Source: Cytophagales bacterium (GTDB lineage Bacteria; Bacteroidota; Bacteroidia; Cytophagales; 172606-1). Taken from it: a DNA stretch of 64,000 nucleotides. A program made the translations under genes and the position numbers. Positions 1-11,362 of the stretch are shown here, piece by piece. Under the pieces are notes generated by a model that worked only from the letters and a program-made list of their open reading frames with translations, made no database searches and was not told the DNA's origin. Numbering within the stretch: the stretch's first letter is position 1; every line of letters starts with the position of its first letter. The stretch is taken from contig JAUJNL010000019.1 of the NCBI GenBank assembly GCA_030448185.1, positions 18,369-82,368 on the forward strand, read 5' to 3'.

Positions 1-96
1 GTCCTTAAGAGAAATTAGTCGCAGGCTATATTATTGCGTATTTACTGCTGACTAACATCTGTGTTGCGAGCTACAATTAACTACAAAACCAACATC

Positions 97-131
97 AACC
101 GCTTTAATTTAACATTAAAGCGGTCTTTTTT
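97..131 (+). terminator. Rho-independent terminator
   Basis: A 10-bp stem (ACCGCTTTAA / TTAAAGCGGT) with a short loop is followed directly by CTTTTTT. This is a classical intrinsic terminator for a plus-strand gene whose body lies left of the window. Confidence 0.75.
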
Positions 132-141
132 ATTTTCTCTC

Positions 142-161
142 CGCCCCAATTCGCCCCAATT
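142..161. repeat. Two tandem copies of a 10-bp unit
   Basis: The unit CGCCCCAATT occurs twice head to tail directly after the terminator. It is too short to call a functional iteron and may be a simple slippage duplication. Confidence 0.5.
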
Positions 162-339
162 CATTATACTCCAAGCCGAACATCGACTGAAAGGAGCAGG
201 GAAGTGTATCTCCTGAATCTGGTTTATTGTCCCAAAGGCGTATGGTAGTTACCAAGTAGCCTGCACACCAATGATTGATTCAGTCAGTATGGAAAGTACG
301 GCGCTACATATCTTTTAAGTATAATTATTTATTATAAAT

Positions 340-1005
340 TTGATAAACAAGCTTCTGCCCACGCTGGTGAATACGGAAAAGGCCCAAATCCAAATACTGC
401 CACTGCTACACAGTGTGTGTACACTGGACGACGAGAAAGCATTCGAAACGCTTTTCCGGTTGTTCTATAGCCGGCTTTTCCGGTTCGCCCAACAGTACGT
501 GCATTCCAGGGAACTGGCCGAAGAGGTGGTATCTGATGTGTTTGTAAAGCTATGGAATAACCGGAAGGAGATGCTCCGCATTGAAAAGCTGGAAACTTAT
601 CTCTTTACCGCGGTAAAAAACCAGTCGCTTAATTACTTTCATCAGGCATCCAGTCACGCTGGCTCTGCCTTACCCGATTCTTCTTCCGATCATCTGGTTT
701 ATACTTTTGATCCGGGCTGCGAACTCGAATGGAAAGAGTTACAGGCTGGTCTTGAAACCGCCATTGACAAGCTGCCTGTTCAGTGCCGGATGGTTTTTAA
801 GCTTATTAAGGAGGAAGGGCTTTCGTACAAGGAAACGGCAGAAATTCTGAATATATCTCCCCGCACCGTCGAAACCCAACTCGTCAGAGCCCTACGAAAA
901 ATAAGTGTTGCCCTGTCCCCGCACCGTACCGATAGCCTGCCTAGTGACCGGAAAATTTATTGCGTACTGGTGCCAATCGGGCCGTTATTAGCCATTTTTA
1001 AATAA
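340..1005 (+). CDS. ECF RNA polymerase sigma factor, FecI-like
   Basis: A sigma-70 family extracytoplasmic-function factor of 221 aa. Region 2 covers about residues 35-100 (LFYSRLFRFAQQYV, then LAEEVVSDVFVKLW) and region 4 about 130-195, with the helix-turn-helix stretch YKETAEILNISPRTVETQL. The track start is a TTG; no good ATG lies between it and region 2, so TTG is plausible but unproven. The gene sits 94 bp ahead of a FecR-type anti-sigma gene and a SusC/SusD pair. In Bacteroidota that arrangement means cell-surface signalling: substrate binding at SusC is relayed through FecR and releases this sigma factor to transcribe the locus. The C-terminal tail after about residue 195 is not conserved in the family as I know it. 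Confidence 0.88.
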   Translation: MINKLLPTLVNTEKAQIQILPLLHSVCTLDDEKAFETLFRLFYSRLFRFAQQYVHSRELAEEVVSDVFVKLWNNRKEMLRIEKLETYLFTAVKNQSLNYFHQASSHAGSALPDSSSDHLVYTFDPGCELEWKELQAGLETAIDKLPVQCRMVFKLIKEEGLSYKETAEILNISPRTVETQLVRALRKISVALSPHRTDSLPSDRKIYCVLVPIGPLLAIFK

Positions 1006-1099
1006 TTTTTCTACTTTTTTTGATAACCCTTGTCCGTAATCTCCCAATAATAGCTGCTGTCTATATCCCTGTAAGGAACATGATACCCTTCTGATAGCT

Positions 1100-2155
1100 A
1101 TGGAACGTTTATGGGTACTGACGGCCCGATCGTTGGCCGGTGAAGCTACCCCGGCAGAAGCAGAAGAACTGAAGCATCTGCTGGAAAAGCACCCCGATGA
1201 TAAAGTGCGGTATGAGGCCTTGCAGGACTACTGGCATCATTCCTACAGGGCTGAAGAACCTGATGTTGACCAGGCCTATCTCAGCACCCTTTCAAAAATC
1301 CGGAGTCAGGCGGCGTTAGCGGAAATACCGATGCCAGCAGTCGCCAGAAAAGCTCCTCTTTTCGAGCCCATCCGGAATTTTGCTCCGGGTAGCAGCTATG
1401 CTGCTGATCGGAGTGGGCTTGGGCTATATAGGATTGCTGGCCAATGATGCAATCAGAAAAGGCTTTTTATCGGGCTGGGTCGAAAATCATACCCCGCAGG
1501 GCAAGCGTTCCCGGATGGTATTGGCCGATGGCAGTATTGTCCACCTGAATGCCGGCAGCACAATCAGATACCCGGCTTCGTTTGACCGGAAACGAGAAGT
1601 GTACCTGTCGGGAGAAGCTTTTTTTGAAGTAGTAAAAAACCCCAGTAGGCCCTTCCTGATTCACCTCGACAACGGGACGGTTAAAGTACTGGGCACCTCG
1701 TTCAATGTAAAGCCTTTGCCGGGGAAAAATTGATCGAAACTTCGGTCGTGACCGGAAAAGTAGCTTTTATCCCGGAAGCAAAAACCTTTTTCAGCGCACC
1801 TGCTGACACCCTGTTGCTGACGCCAAACTATAAAGCGGTTTTCCAGACGGCCAACGGAGACTTACGCAAGGAAAAAACCGACAGTCGGCTCGACAAGGCC
1901 TGGACGGAAGGCAAACTGGTATTCAGGAATATGCCCTTCGGCGAAATAGGAAAAATACTGGAAAGAACGTACGGGAAAAGCGTTGTTTTTGCGGACGAAA
2001 ACCTTAAAAACTGCCGCCTGACGGGAACCTTCCAAAATAATTCTCTGCAGGAAGTTATGTTTTTCCTGTCCAAGACCAAAGATTATACCTATACCATTCA
2101 CGGTGACCAGTTGCTTATCTCTGGCGCCGCCTGTAATGCCGCCCCGGGCAAATAG
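1100..2155 (+). CDS. FecR family anti-sigma factor (two frameshifts)
   Basis: Three overlapping ORFs (1100-1447, 1380-1733, 1730-2155) together make one FecR protein of about 350 aa. The N-terminal cytoplasmic part would hold the sigma factor. A transmembrane helix follows (VAAMLLIGVGLGYIGLL). The periplasmic FecR domain has the family signature RSRMVLADGSIVHLNAGSTI and YLSGEAFFEVVKNPSRPF, and a DUF4974-type C-terminal domain ends the protein (FGEIGKILERTYGKSVVF). The second break lies in an A-run: restoring one A before GCCTTTGCC gives continuous NVKAFAGEKLIETS. The first break is near 1380. Both look like one-base consensus errors. The gene follows the ECF sigma gene and precedes susC, so it probably inhibits the sigma factor until the receptor signals. 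Confidence 0.85.
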
Positions 2156-2228
2156 GGAGCGCAGCCTTACATAAGTTTCTCATTAAGGTGAATAGAAAGC
2201 ATTTACAATGTTTTAATCCTTATAAATT

Positions 2229-5200
2229 ATGAAAAAGAACAAGTACTGCTTTGGGGAAACTCCCGCTATATTCCGGAGTCAGCAGTGGGTTGTCAGCACA
2301 ATCCTGCTGTTTTGGCTGATGGTAGCTACGTGGCCCATGTACGGGCAATCTTATGGGCCGGTGCTGACCCTTCACAATAGAAATCAGCAGGGTAATCAGC
2401 TCAATGTAATTATTCGGAACCAGCCACTACAGGTTATTCTGGAAGAGTTGGAGAAAAAAGCAGGCGTAGTGTTTGTGTACACTAATGACGAGGTGAACAC
2501 CAGCCAGAAAGCCTCTCTGATTGTCAGAAATCAGACTCTGGAAAGGGTGCTGGAAGAGCTGCTGGCGCCGCTGGGCATCGGGTACGAACAGATTAGTAAT
2601 AAGGTGGTTCTGACCGCTAGAAAGAATGGTTCCGGACGGATAAAGCGCGATAAATCAGGTAATTATGCCCCTGCTGGAACTACCATCCAAACCTCACTGC
2701 CCGAAGCTCAGGCGCTTACCGTAACGGGCCGGATTACCTCCGAAACCGGGCAGGCAATGGTCGGAGTAAGCGTTTCCGAGAAAGGTACCACCAACGGAAC
2801 GGCTACTGATGCCCAAGGCGGATACAAACTCACCGTGGCGGACGAAAAATCGGTCATCGTGTTCAGTTTCATTGGTTATACGCCCGAAGAAGTGGTGGTG
2901 GGTAATCGTACCGTAGTGGATATAACCTTAGTGCCGGATATTAAATCGCTGAGTGAAGTAGTCGTAGTGGGCTACGGAACCGTTAGAAAGAGTGATTTGA
3001 CGGGTTCGGTGTCCTCCATCTCCGCCGAGCAGATCAAGAAAACGGTAAACACTTCCCTGGATCAGGCCCTGGCCGGCCGGGCCGCTGGCGTACAGGTAAC
3101 CCAAACCTCCGGACAACCCGGGGGAGCCGTTTCCATCCGCATCCGCGGGGGCAACTCCATTAATGGCGGCAATGAACCGCTTTACGTAATTGATGGCTTT
3201 CCGGTGTATAACAATAATAATGAAACCAGTGCTGGGGCAAACCGTGGCCCTAATCTTAACGCCCTGGCCAGCCTGAACCCCAATGATATCGAATCCATTG
3301 AGGTACTCAAAGATGCTTCGGCTACGGCTATTTACGGTACGCGGGGCGCCAACGGCGTAGTTATTATTACCACCAAACGGGGCAAAGCCGGGCAGAATAA
3401 CATTGATTTTGAATCCTATTATGGAGTACAGCAGCCGCAGGGGCTCATCCCCATGATGAATGCCCGGGAGTACGCCCAGATGGTCAACGAAGGACGGGCA
3501 AATGATGGACTGGCGCCCTATTATACCGACGAACAGGTAGCCGCTTTCGGGGAGGGCACCAACTGGCAGAAGGAGCTGTTTCGTAATGCGCCGATTCAGA
3601 ACTACCAGCTTACCTTTTCCGGCGGCGATGCCAAGACCCGTTACGCCATTTCTACGAGTTATTTTGATCAGCAGGGCATTATTATAAACTCTGACTTCAA
3701 ACGTCTCTCCACCCGAATCAACCTCGACCGTAACCTGTCGGACCGTTTCCGGATTGGCAACAGCCTCACCCTCAGCCGTACTAAAGCCAACCAGGTAGTG
3801 ACGGATACGGACGGGGGAGGCAACACCGGCGTAGTACTGGGCGCTTTGCTGATGCAACCCACCTTGCCGGTGTACAACGCCGATGGGACGTACCTGCTGA
3901 GAAGTGACCTGGGTGAATTTGGCAACCCCATTGCGTACGCCAACGAACTGACCAATGAAAGTACTACTTACCGCGGTCTGGGAAATGTATTTGCTGAGTA
4001 TGATCTTATCAAAGACCTCACGGCCCGCGTGAGTTTCGGCGCAGACGTGCTATTCAATAAGGAAAATCTATACATTCCCTCCAACATTTTTGCCGGCGTG
4101 GCTACCAACGGTCGGGGCAGCGTAGCTTCGGCGCTCAATACCGTATGGTTGAATGAAAACACGCTGAGTTATAAGCATTCCTTTAATGAGCGGCATTCTA
4201 TTAATGCCGTGGCCGGATTTACCGTCCAAAACTCCCGTTCGGAATCGGTGCGGGCCAACTCGCAGAACTTTCCCAACAACATTCTGGGCGCTGATGATTT
4301 GGCTTCCGGCGCAACGCCCACTTTTCCGGCTACCGGGGCCCGCACCTGGGGTTTGGTTTCGTACCTGGGGCGGGTAAATTATAACCTGGCGGATAAGTAC
4401 CTGATCACGTTTACGGGTCGGGCTGACGGCTCGTCTCGCTTCGGCTCCGGTAACAAATACGCCTTTTTCCCCTCAGGGGCCGTAGCCTGGCGGCTGATTA
4501 ATGAGTCTTTTATGCAAAGCCAGAAGCTGTTTCACGACCTGAAGATCCGGGCCAGCGTGGGTATTACCGGCAACCAGGAAATCGGGCAGTTTCAGTCGCT
4601 GGCTACGCTTGATCCGGTTACGTACATCATCGGAAACCAGGTAGTAATCGGGTATACCCCCGGGCGGTTTGCCAACCCCAATCTGCGCTGGGAAAAAACG
4701 GCGCAGGCTGACGCCGGTGTAGACGCCGGTTTCCTGAAAGGAAGGTTTAATCTGACGGTTGATGCGTATTATAAGCAGACCAACGACTTGCTGCTGGCCG
4801 TGACCGTACCGTATACGTCGGGTTTTGCTACTTCCCTGCAAAACATCGGCCGGTCCGAAAACAAAGGTTTGGAAATCGGGGTAAATTCGGTGAACCTGGA
4901 AGGACCGTTGAAATGGACTACCGATTTCAATATTGCTTTTAACCGGAATAAGATACTCGACCTGGGGCAGATCAATGAGTTCTTTGCGGGCGGCAATTCT
5001 GGCCACCTTAAAGTAGTCAATCCCACGCTGATCCGGGTGGGACAACCTACCGGGCAGTTTTACGGATACGTGTCAGACGGTATCTTCCGGGACCAGGAAG
5101 AAGTAAACACATCGGCTCAGAAAACCGCCAAACCCGGTGACCGCCGCTATAAAGACCTCAACGAAGATGGTCGAATCACGGCCGACGACCGTACCTATAT

Positions 5201-5703
5201 TGGCAGTGCCCAGCCCAAGTTCATCGGCGGCATCACCAATACCTTCACCTTCAAAGGATTTGAGCTAAGTGTGTTTTTCCAGTACTCCTACGGCAACAAA
5301 ATTTTCAATTACAACAAGATCGAACTGGAACTGCCCGCCGGAATTCAGAATGTAAAAAAGGACCTGGTAAACCGCTGGTCACCTGACAACCCGGATGGGA
5401 AGTACCCCCGTGCCACTACCAACCGGACCATCGAATTCTCGGACCAGTACATTGAGGATGGTTCTTTTCTGCGGGCCCGCAATGTGAGCCTTTCGTATCA
5501 GTTGCCCCAGGCATTGGTCCAAAAATGCGTTTGCGGTCAGCAAGGGTGTACGTAAGCGGCCAGAACCTGTTTACCATTACCAACTACAGCGGTTATGACC
5601 CCGAAGTAAGCCGGTACGGACAAACCAACCTCAACATTGGCCAGGACTACGGTGGTATCCCCTGTCCCGCACCTTGCTGCTAGGCCTGAACCTGGGATTT
5701 TAA
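2229..5703 (+). CDS. SusC/RagA family TonB-dependent outer-membrane receptor
   Basis: TonB-linked glycan importer of about 1,157 aa after correction. In order: signal peptide (about 15-40), STN domain (about 58-128, typical of receptors that signal to FecR), a CarboxypepD_reg-like domain (about 163-235), the plug (about 255-380, with LYVIDGFPV and DASATAIYGTRGANGVVIITT) and the beta-barrel. The track ORF stops at 5555. Reading on with one-base shifts near 5520 and 5655 gives SGQNLFTITNYSGYDPEVS and a proper barrel end LLLGLNLGF with stop at 5701-5703. The end therefore looks damaged only by indels in the consensus. It pairs with the SusD gene 58 bp downstream. The substrate cannot be named from sequence, but the neighbouring sulfatases suggest a sulfated glycan. 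Confidence 0.92.
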
Positions 5704-5761
5704 ATCTAGCTTACTCCTTAATCTGATTCATTGGCAAAGACGCTTTCAAAAAGAAAATTAT

Positions 5762-7227
5762 ATGAAAAAAATTATGACTATTTCGCTTTGCTTGCTGCGC
5801 TTACCTCATGCAGCGACTACCTGGAAGAAGCTCCGGAAGATACACTGGTCACTACCCGCTTTTACAAAACGGAGAGTGATGCGCTTTCGGCAGTCAGCGC
5901 CGTGTATGCCCGCCTCAACAAAGGCATGTATAACCGTAATTTTTACCTGTACACCGACCTCCTGACCGACGACTGTACCGCCGCGTGGGTGTTAACAATC
6001 CATTCATCCGGGCCCTGGATAACTTTACCCATGCTCCCGTAAATGACCGCCTGGAAAATGGCTGGCAAGAACATTATGACGGGATCAACCGGGCTAACGC
6101 CGCCATTAAATACGTACCCGCCATTAGCATGAATCCGGAACTGCGTGACCGGCTGGTGGCCGAGGCAAAATTTATCCGGGCCTTGTTTTACTTTAATCTG
6201 GTCCGGTTGTTTGGTGCGGTACCTTTGGTGCTGGAGCCAACAGTTACTGCTGAGGGACTGGGAGTTACGCAGGCACCGGTTGAATCAGTGTATGAACAGA
6301 TTATGAAAGACCCGCAAGACGCGGAAAAGGTGTTACCGCTGACTCACGGTTCCCAGAATCTGGGGCCGGGCCACCAAAGGCCGCCGCCGCCCTGCTGGCT
6401 AAAGTTTACCTGACCCGCAAAGAGTGGAATTTGGCCGCGCAGCAATGCCTGAAAGTAATGGACAGCAAGGTCTATGATCTGTGGGATGACTACGCTAAAA
6501 TTTTTAATACAGCGACTGAAAACGAACGCGAAGCTATATTTTCAGTGCAGTTTATGAGTAACGTCCAGAATGGCAATAGCATGATGATCTTATCCATGCC
6601 GCGCAAATAAAGTTCCCGGCCTTACCGGAAACGAAGCGGATATTCCTACCAACGATCTGGTAAAAGCCTACGAAACGGGCGACCGGCGGAAGGAAGTAAC
6701 GATCCAAAACTCTCTGGAAGTAAGGGGAACGATTTATACGTTTACCAATTGCTTTTTTAAATACTATGATCCGCTACTTTACGCGCAGTAACGACTCGGG
6801 CGTGAATTATCCCATTCTGCGCTACGCGGATGTGCTGCTCATGTATGCCGAGGCTTTGAACGAACTAAACGGTCCTACTACGGAAGCTTATATGGCCATT
6901 AACCAGGTGCGTCAGCGGGCCCGGATGAATAACGTCAATGTGTTGACTGATCTAAAGGACTTAAGCCAGACCCAGTTCCGGGAAGCCGTTTTTAAGGAAC
7001 GCCGGTTGGAGTTTGCCTTTGAGGGTCAGCGCTGGTTTGATCTGGTTCGTTCGGGACAAATGGTACTGGTAATGCAGGCACATGGAAAAACCAGTGCCCA
7101 GAAATTTCATGAATTACTGCCCATTCCACAGCGGGAAATAGATGCCAATCCTGCTTTGCAACAAAACGACGGATATAAATACCAATTATTCGTCTCATAC
7201 TTGTACTCGTCATTTTGTAAGGAATAA
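5762..7227 (+). CDS. SusD/RagB family nutrient-binding lipoprotein (several frameshifts)
   Basis: Surface glycan-binding partner of SusC. The start I chose is the ATG at 5762 (MKKIMTI), after which a frame change gives a lipobox, ALTSC, with mature SDYLEEAPEDTLV, the usual SusD beginning. Family landmarks follow in different frames: LENGWQEHYDGINRANAAI, FIRALFYFNLVRLFGAVPLV, then YPILRYADVLLMYAEALNEL, and near the end RRLEFAFEGQRWFDLVRSG and LLPIPQREIDANPALQQN. At least five one-base breaks (about 5800, 5980, 6370, 6600, 6760) scatter it over three frames. The order and spacing of the motifs are normal, so I read this as one gene with consensus errors, not a dead gene, although true decay cannot be excluded. 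The last 15 residues after NDGYK look unlike the usual family end. Confidence 0.82.
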
Positions 7228-7303
7228 TTAGTTTGTTTATCTTCCCTTTTTGCGCTGTGTTTCACCATTCTCCCAATTTATTTTACCAAAATTCTATTAT
7301 TCA

Positions 7304-8904
7304 ATGAGTTATTTTAAAAGAAGGAATTACTTTCTCTATAGCCTGGTGATCAGCTGGTTTGTGTTCGATGGTATCGGCGCAAACGAAAGCGCCGCTTCCG
7401 CCCTCCGCGATTCAGAAACTGCCTGGAGCCAAGCCCCGTAACGTGGTGTTTATCCTCACCGATGACCACCGCTACGATGCCTTGGGCTTTCTTAATAAAC
7501 AGTCTTTTATCAAAACGCCTAACCTGGACAAGTTGGCGAAGGGTGGAGCTTACCTGCCTAATGCCTTCGTGACGACGGCCCTTTGTTCGCCTTCGCGGGC
7601 TTCGATCTTAACGGGTCTTTATGCCCATAAGCACCGGGTGGTAGATAACAACAATCCCGTCTCGGAGGAGCTGGTCTTCTATCCGCAATATTTACAACAA
7701 GCCGGGTATGCTACCGGTTTCTTCGGCAAGTGGCACATGGGCGGGGAAGGCGACGACCCGCAGCGGGGCTTTGACTACTGGGTCAGTTTCAAGGGGCAGG
7801 GCAGCTATCTGCCGGAGAAAAACGGGCTGGACGTAAACGGCAAGCAGGTACCGCAAAAAGGTTACATTACCGATGAACTTACCGACTATGCCCCTGATTG
7901 GCTCAAAAGCCGCAAAGACGACAAACCCTTTATGCTCTATCTTTCCCATAAAGGCGTCCACGCCGACTTTGTACCCGCCCAAAGACACCAGGCCGCACCC
8001 AAAAATGAGAAATTCGTGCCGCCGGCTACGATGAATCCCGCTAATATTCAGGAAGCGCCCATGTGGGTACAGAACCAGCGTAACTCCTGGCACGGCGTGG
8101 AGTATCCGTACCACTCTGATTTAGACATTGAGGCCTATTACAAACGTTACGCCGAAACCCTGTTGGGGGTGGACGAATCCGTGGGCCGGGTGATGGACTA
8201 TCTGAGCGGGAAAGGCTTGCTGGAATCAACCCTGATTATTTACATGGGCGACAATGGGTTTCACTTCGGTGAGCAGGGCCTCATTGACAAACGTACCGCT
8301 TACGAAGCTTCCATGCGGGTACCCATGCTTGCCCACTGTCCGCAACTGATTAAACCCGGCACCACCGTAAATGAAGTCGTAGCTAATATTGACATTGCCC
8401 CTACCATCCTGGAAGCGGCCGGCCTCCAAACGCCTAAACACATGGACGGGAAGAGTTTTCTGCCCTTAACCCAGGGCAAGCAGATCGCCTGGCGGGACGG
8501 CTTGCTTATGAATACTACTGGGAGCGCAACTTCCCCAGACGCCTACCATTCACGCCCTTCGCGGAGACCGCTACAAGTACATTCACTACCAGGGCATCTG
8601 GGACACGGATGAACTCTACGACTTAGAGGCCGACCCCGGCGAAAGCAAGAACCCGGTCCGCAGCCCGGAGCACCAGCAGGTAGTCAAAGACATGAATAAG
8701 CAGCTTTTTGAAGTGCTGGGGCAAACGGACGGAATGTACATTCCCCTGAACCCCGACCGGGCGGCCAGCAGAATAAGCGGCACCCCGACCGCAGTAAAGC
8801 GGCCGAATTTCCCGGCTATATGCTGGGCGAAAAGGAGCCAAATGGCGAAGCTAAACCAGCGAAGGGCGCTTCCGGAGCGGCCCTCCGGCACCAAGAAACA
8901 GTAA
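7304..8904 (+). CDS. Secreted arylsulfatase, formylglycine type (frameshifts)
   Basis: Sulfatase of the alkaline-phosphatase superfamily. The signal peptide begins at ATG 7304 (MSYFKRRNYFLYSLVISWF) and continues after a one-base shift as SMVSAQ. The core has NVVFILTDDHRYDALG (metal-binding Asp pair), the maturation motif CSPSRASILTG (Cys converted to formylglycine), GKWHMGG, and LIIYMGDNGFHFGEQG. After about 8505 the frame changes; the other frame reads YWERNFPQTPTIHALRGDRY and DELYDLEADPGESKN, the usual sulfatase end. A further shift near 8760 leaves the exact stop uncertain (8904 or about 8943). It probably removes sulfate from the glycan handled by the adjacent SusC/SusD. Confidence 0.85.
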
Positions 8905-8943
8905 GTGCAGCGCCGGGGATTGATCCGTATTGCGTAAATTAAT

Positions 8944-8962
8944 GGGGCATTCGGAATGCCTC
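8944..8962. repeat. Small hairpin with GCATT-NNN-AATGC core
   Basis: A perfect six-base stem GGCATT / AATGCC with loop CGG lies in the gap after the sulfatase. It has no T-run, so it is a weak terminator candidate. Its core matches the hairpins of the 13.8-kb repeat element. Confidence 0.5.
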
Positions 8963-9046
8963 GTTTGGCTATCTGCTGGAATGGGGCGGAAAGAAAATCC
9001 GGTCACTTCCGCCCCAGTAAGCGATTAGAAAAGATATTTGTACTAT

Positions 9047-9600
9047 ATGAAAAGAAGAAATGCTCTCAAATCTCTGGCCTTGACCCTCGGGGGCACCCTT
9101 ACCTTGCCGGCCTGGGCTACCGGCTGGACTCCGGGTGGCTTGCCTGCCCGGGAATTGCCCCTGACCGCGGGACAGCAAATGCTGCTGGCGGAAGTGGTAG
9201 AAGCCATCATTCCGGCTACTGATACTCCCGGCGCTAAAGAACTGGGTGTAGCTCAGTTTATCCGGGTTATGATAGCTGATTGTTACGATAGATCTGCCCG
9301 GGAAACCTTCCGGCAGGGGCTGGAGCAGTTCAACGAGCAAACCCGGCAGCAGACCGGCAAAGCATTTCTGGATTGCAATCTGGCCCAGCGAACGGCTGTG
9401 CTGCAAAACCTGGACGCGGCGCATACGAAGTGTTCCCGGCGGGAAAAATGATTTTTATCCTTTTCCTCAAAAGACTCACCGTTCAGGGGTACCTCCACTC
9501 GGAATACGTTATGACGAACCTGTTGAAATACGAGCTCATTCCCTCCCGGTTTGATGGGGCATTTCCGGTGAAATCCTTAAAAGAATCTACTCAGAAATAA
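9047..9600 (+). CDS. Gluconate 2-dehydrogenase subunit 3-like protein (Tat-exported)
   Basis: Small partner subunit of a periplasmic sugar dehydrogenase. The start ATG at 9047 gives MKRRNALKSLALTLGG, a twin-arginine-like leader; the track start (TTG 9038) adds three residues and is less likely. The body contains LLAEVVEAIIPATDTPGAKE and FIRVMIADCY, typical of the family. A one-base shift near 9420-9440 moves the reading into the frame that supplies FLKRLTVQGYLHSEYVMTN and ELIPSRFDG, the conserved C-terminus, ending at 9600. The stop overlaps the start of the GMC oxidoreductase by one base (TAATG), so the two are translationally coupled and very likely form one complex. Confidence 0.85.
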
Positions 9601-11312
9601 TGACTTATTTAAACCTAAAAAGCACCGCGGCACGCACGTACGATGCCATTGTCATCGGCTCGGGCATCAGCGGCGGCTGGGCCGCTAAAGAACTCACCGA
9701 AAAAGGCTTGCACACCCTGGTGCTGGAACGGGGCCGCAGTGTGCAACACGTCACCGACTACCCTACCACGATGATGAACCCGTGGGAATTTACCCACCGC
9801 GGGGAAGTACCACTAGAGATCACTAAGGCCAATCCGGTGGTAAGCCGCTGCTACGCATTCAGAGAAGACTCCCAGCACTTTTTCGTGAAGGACAATGAAC
9901 ATCCTTACGTGCAGGAGCAACCCTTCGACTGGATCAGAGGTTATCAGGTAGGCGGCAAATCGCTGCTGTGGGCCCGGCATACCCAGCGGTGGAGTGACTT
10001 TGATTTTGAAGGCCCGGTCCGCGACGGTTTTGCCGTGGACTGGCCTATCCGCTACCAGGACATTGCTCCCTGGTACAGCTACGTAGAGAAATTCGCCGGG
10101 ATTTCCGGCAACAAGGATGGTTTGGCCGAACTGCCCGACGGGGAGTTTTTAAAGCCTTTTCCCCTCACCAAGGTCGAGCAGTATTTCAAGGAGCAGGTAG
10201 CCCGGCAGTACCAGGACCGCCACGTAATCATTGCCCGCTGCGCCCATCTCTCCGACCCCCAGCCTGTGCACCTGGAACAAGGCCGGGCCCAGTGTCAGAA
10301 CCGGGTACTCTGTCAGCGGGGCTGTCCGTTTGGCGGCTACTTCAGCAGCAATGCCTCCACTTTGCCTTGGGCGGCTAAAACCGGCAAAATGACCTTGCGG
10401 CCCGACTCGGTAGTGCATTCGCTGATTTTTGACGAGCAGAAAAACAAAGTCACCGGCGTACGGGTGGTGGATGCCCATACCAAAGAAGTGACCGAGTTCT
10501 ATGCCCGCATTATCTTTGTGAATGCGGCCGCTTTGAATACCAACCTGATCTTGCTCAATTCCACTTCCCGCCGCTTCCCCAAAGGGCTGGGCAATGACAA
10601 TGGATTGCTGGGCCAGTACGTGGCTTTTCATAATTACCGGGCCAAAATCTCGGCCGACTACGAGGGCTTCCTGGAATACACCACTGATGGCCGCCGGCCT
10701 ACCAGCGGGTACATCCCCCGGTTCCGGAACGTATTCAAGCAGGAAACGGATTTTCTGCGGGGCTACGCCGCCGGATTAAGCGCCTTCCGAAGTTCGGTTA
10801 CCAACCAACAGGGCGTGGGGGCCGGTTTGAAGCAGCAGTTGCTCAACCCCACTTTGGGGCCCTGGCGGGTAAGCAGCCACATGATGGGCGAAACCATCCC
10901 GAAAGCGACCAATTATGTCAGTCTCGATGCTTCCACCAAAGACAATTGGGGCATGCCCCTGCTCAAAACCAGCATTGCCTATGACGATAATGATGAAAAG
11001 ATGATTGCGGACTATTTTACGCAGCTTTCCGATATGTTTACCAAAGCCGGTTTTACCAATATCCAAACCCGGGATACGAAGCAGGCTCCCGGGCTGGATA
11101 TTCACGAAATGGGCGGGGTACGCATGGGCAAAGCCCCCCAAACGTCCCTGCTCAACAAGTGGAATCAGTTGCACGCCTGCAAGAATGTGTTTGTCACTGA
11201 CGGGGCCTGTATGACTTCCACCGGTACGCAGAACCCGTCCCTGACCTACATGGCCCTGACGGCCCGGGCCGCCGACTTTGCCGTCAAGGAAATGAAAAAA
11301 GGAAACCTGTAG
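9600..11312 (+). CDS. GMC family FAD-dependent sugar oxidoreductase
   Basis: Intact 570-aa glucose-methanol-choline oxidoreductase. The N-terminal dinucleotide fold begins YDAIVIGSGISGGWAAKEL (GxGxxG at about residues 20-25). Central cysteines CQRGCPFGGYF lie at about residue 240. The C-terminal GMC domain carries HEMGGVRMG and VTDGACMTSTGTQNPSLTYMA, which supply the active-site His and Asn regions. Relatives oxidise sugar hydroxyls, including C3 oxidation of glycosides. Coupling to the upstream subunit-3 gene supports a membrane-associated periplasmic dehydrogenase exported with its Tat-bearing partner, since this protein has no leader of its own. Two sulfatases flank the pair. Confidence 0.92.
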   Translation: MTYLNLKSTAARTYDAIVIGSGISGGWAAKELTEKGLHTLVLERGRSVQHVTDYPTTMMNPWEFTHRGEVPLEITKANPVVSRCYAFREDSQHFFVKDNEHPYVQEQPFDWIRGYQVGGKSLLWARHTQRWSDFDFEGPVRDGFAVDWPIRYQDIAPWYSYVEKFAGISGNKDGLAELPDGEFLKPFPLTKVEQYFKEQVARQYQDRHVIIARCAHLSDPQPVHLEQGRAQCQNRVLCQRGCPFGGYFSSNASTLPWAAKTGKMTLRPDSVVHSLIFDEQKNKVTGVRVVDAHTKEVTEFYARIIFVNAAALNTNLILLNSTSRRFPKGLGNDNGLLGQYVAFHNYRAKISADYEGFLEYTTDGRRPTSGYIPRFRNVFKQETDFLRGYAAGLSAFRSSVTNQQGVGAGLKQQLLNPTLGPWRVSSHMMGETIPKATNYVSLDASTKDNWGMPLLKTSIAYDDNDEKMIADYFTQLSDMFTKAGFTNIQTRDTKQAPGLDIHEMGGVRMGKAPQTSLLNKWNQLHACKNVFVTDGACMTSTGTQNPSLTYMALTARAADFAVKEMKKGNL

Positions 11313-11362
11313 GGGGAATCTTTTTATGTTCCTCCTCTTGTCTAACCTGAATTTGTAAACGA

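Larger units (their letters stand above)
1..339. other. Left-edge intergenic region and sigma-factor leader
   Basis: No reading frame of note is visible here. The stretch contains a terminator at about 97-131, a 10-bp tandem duplication just after it, and the upstream region of the ECF sigma gene, which is AT-rich in its last 40 bases. I could not identify a clear TTTG/TAnnTTTG promoter pair. The first 95 bases are probably the 3' flank of a gene outside the window. Confidence 0.4.

Noticed and set aside
2928-3857. 309-aa minus-strand ORF
   Set aside because: Antisense of the SusC gene, no domain, composition follows the opposite strand.
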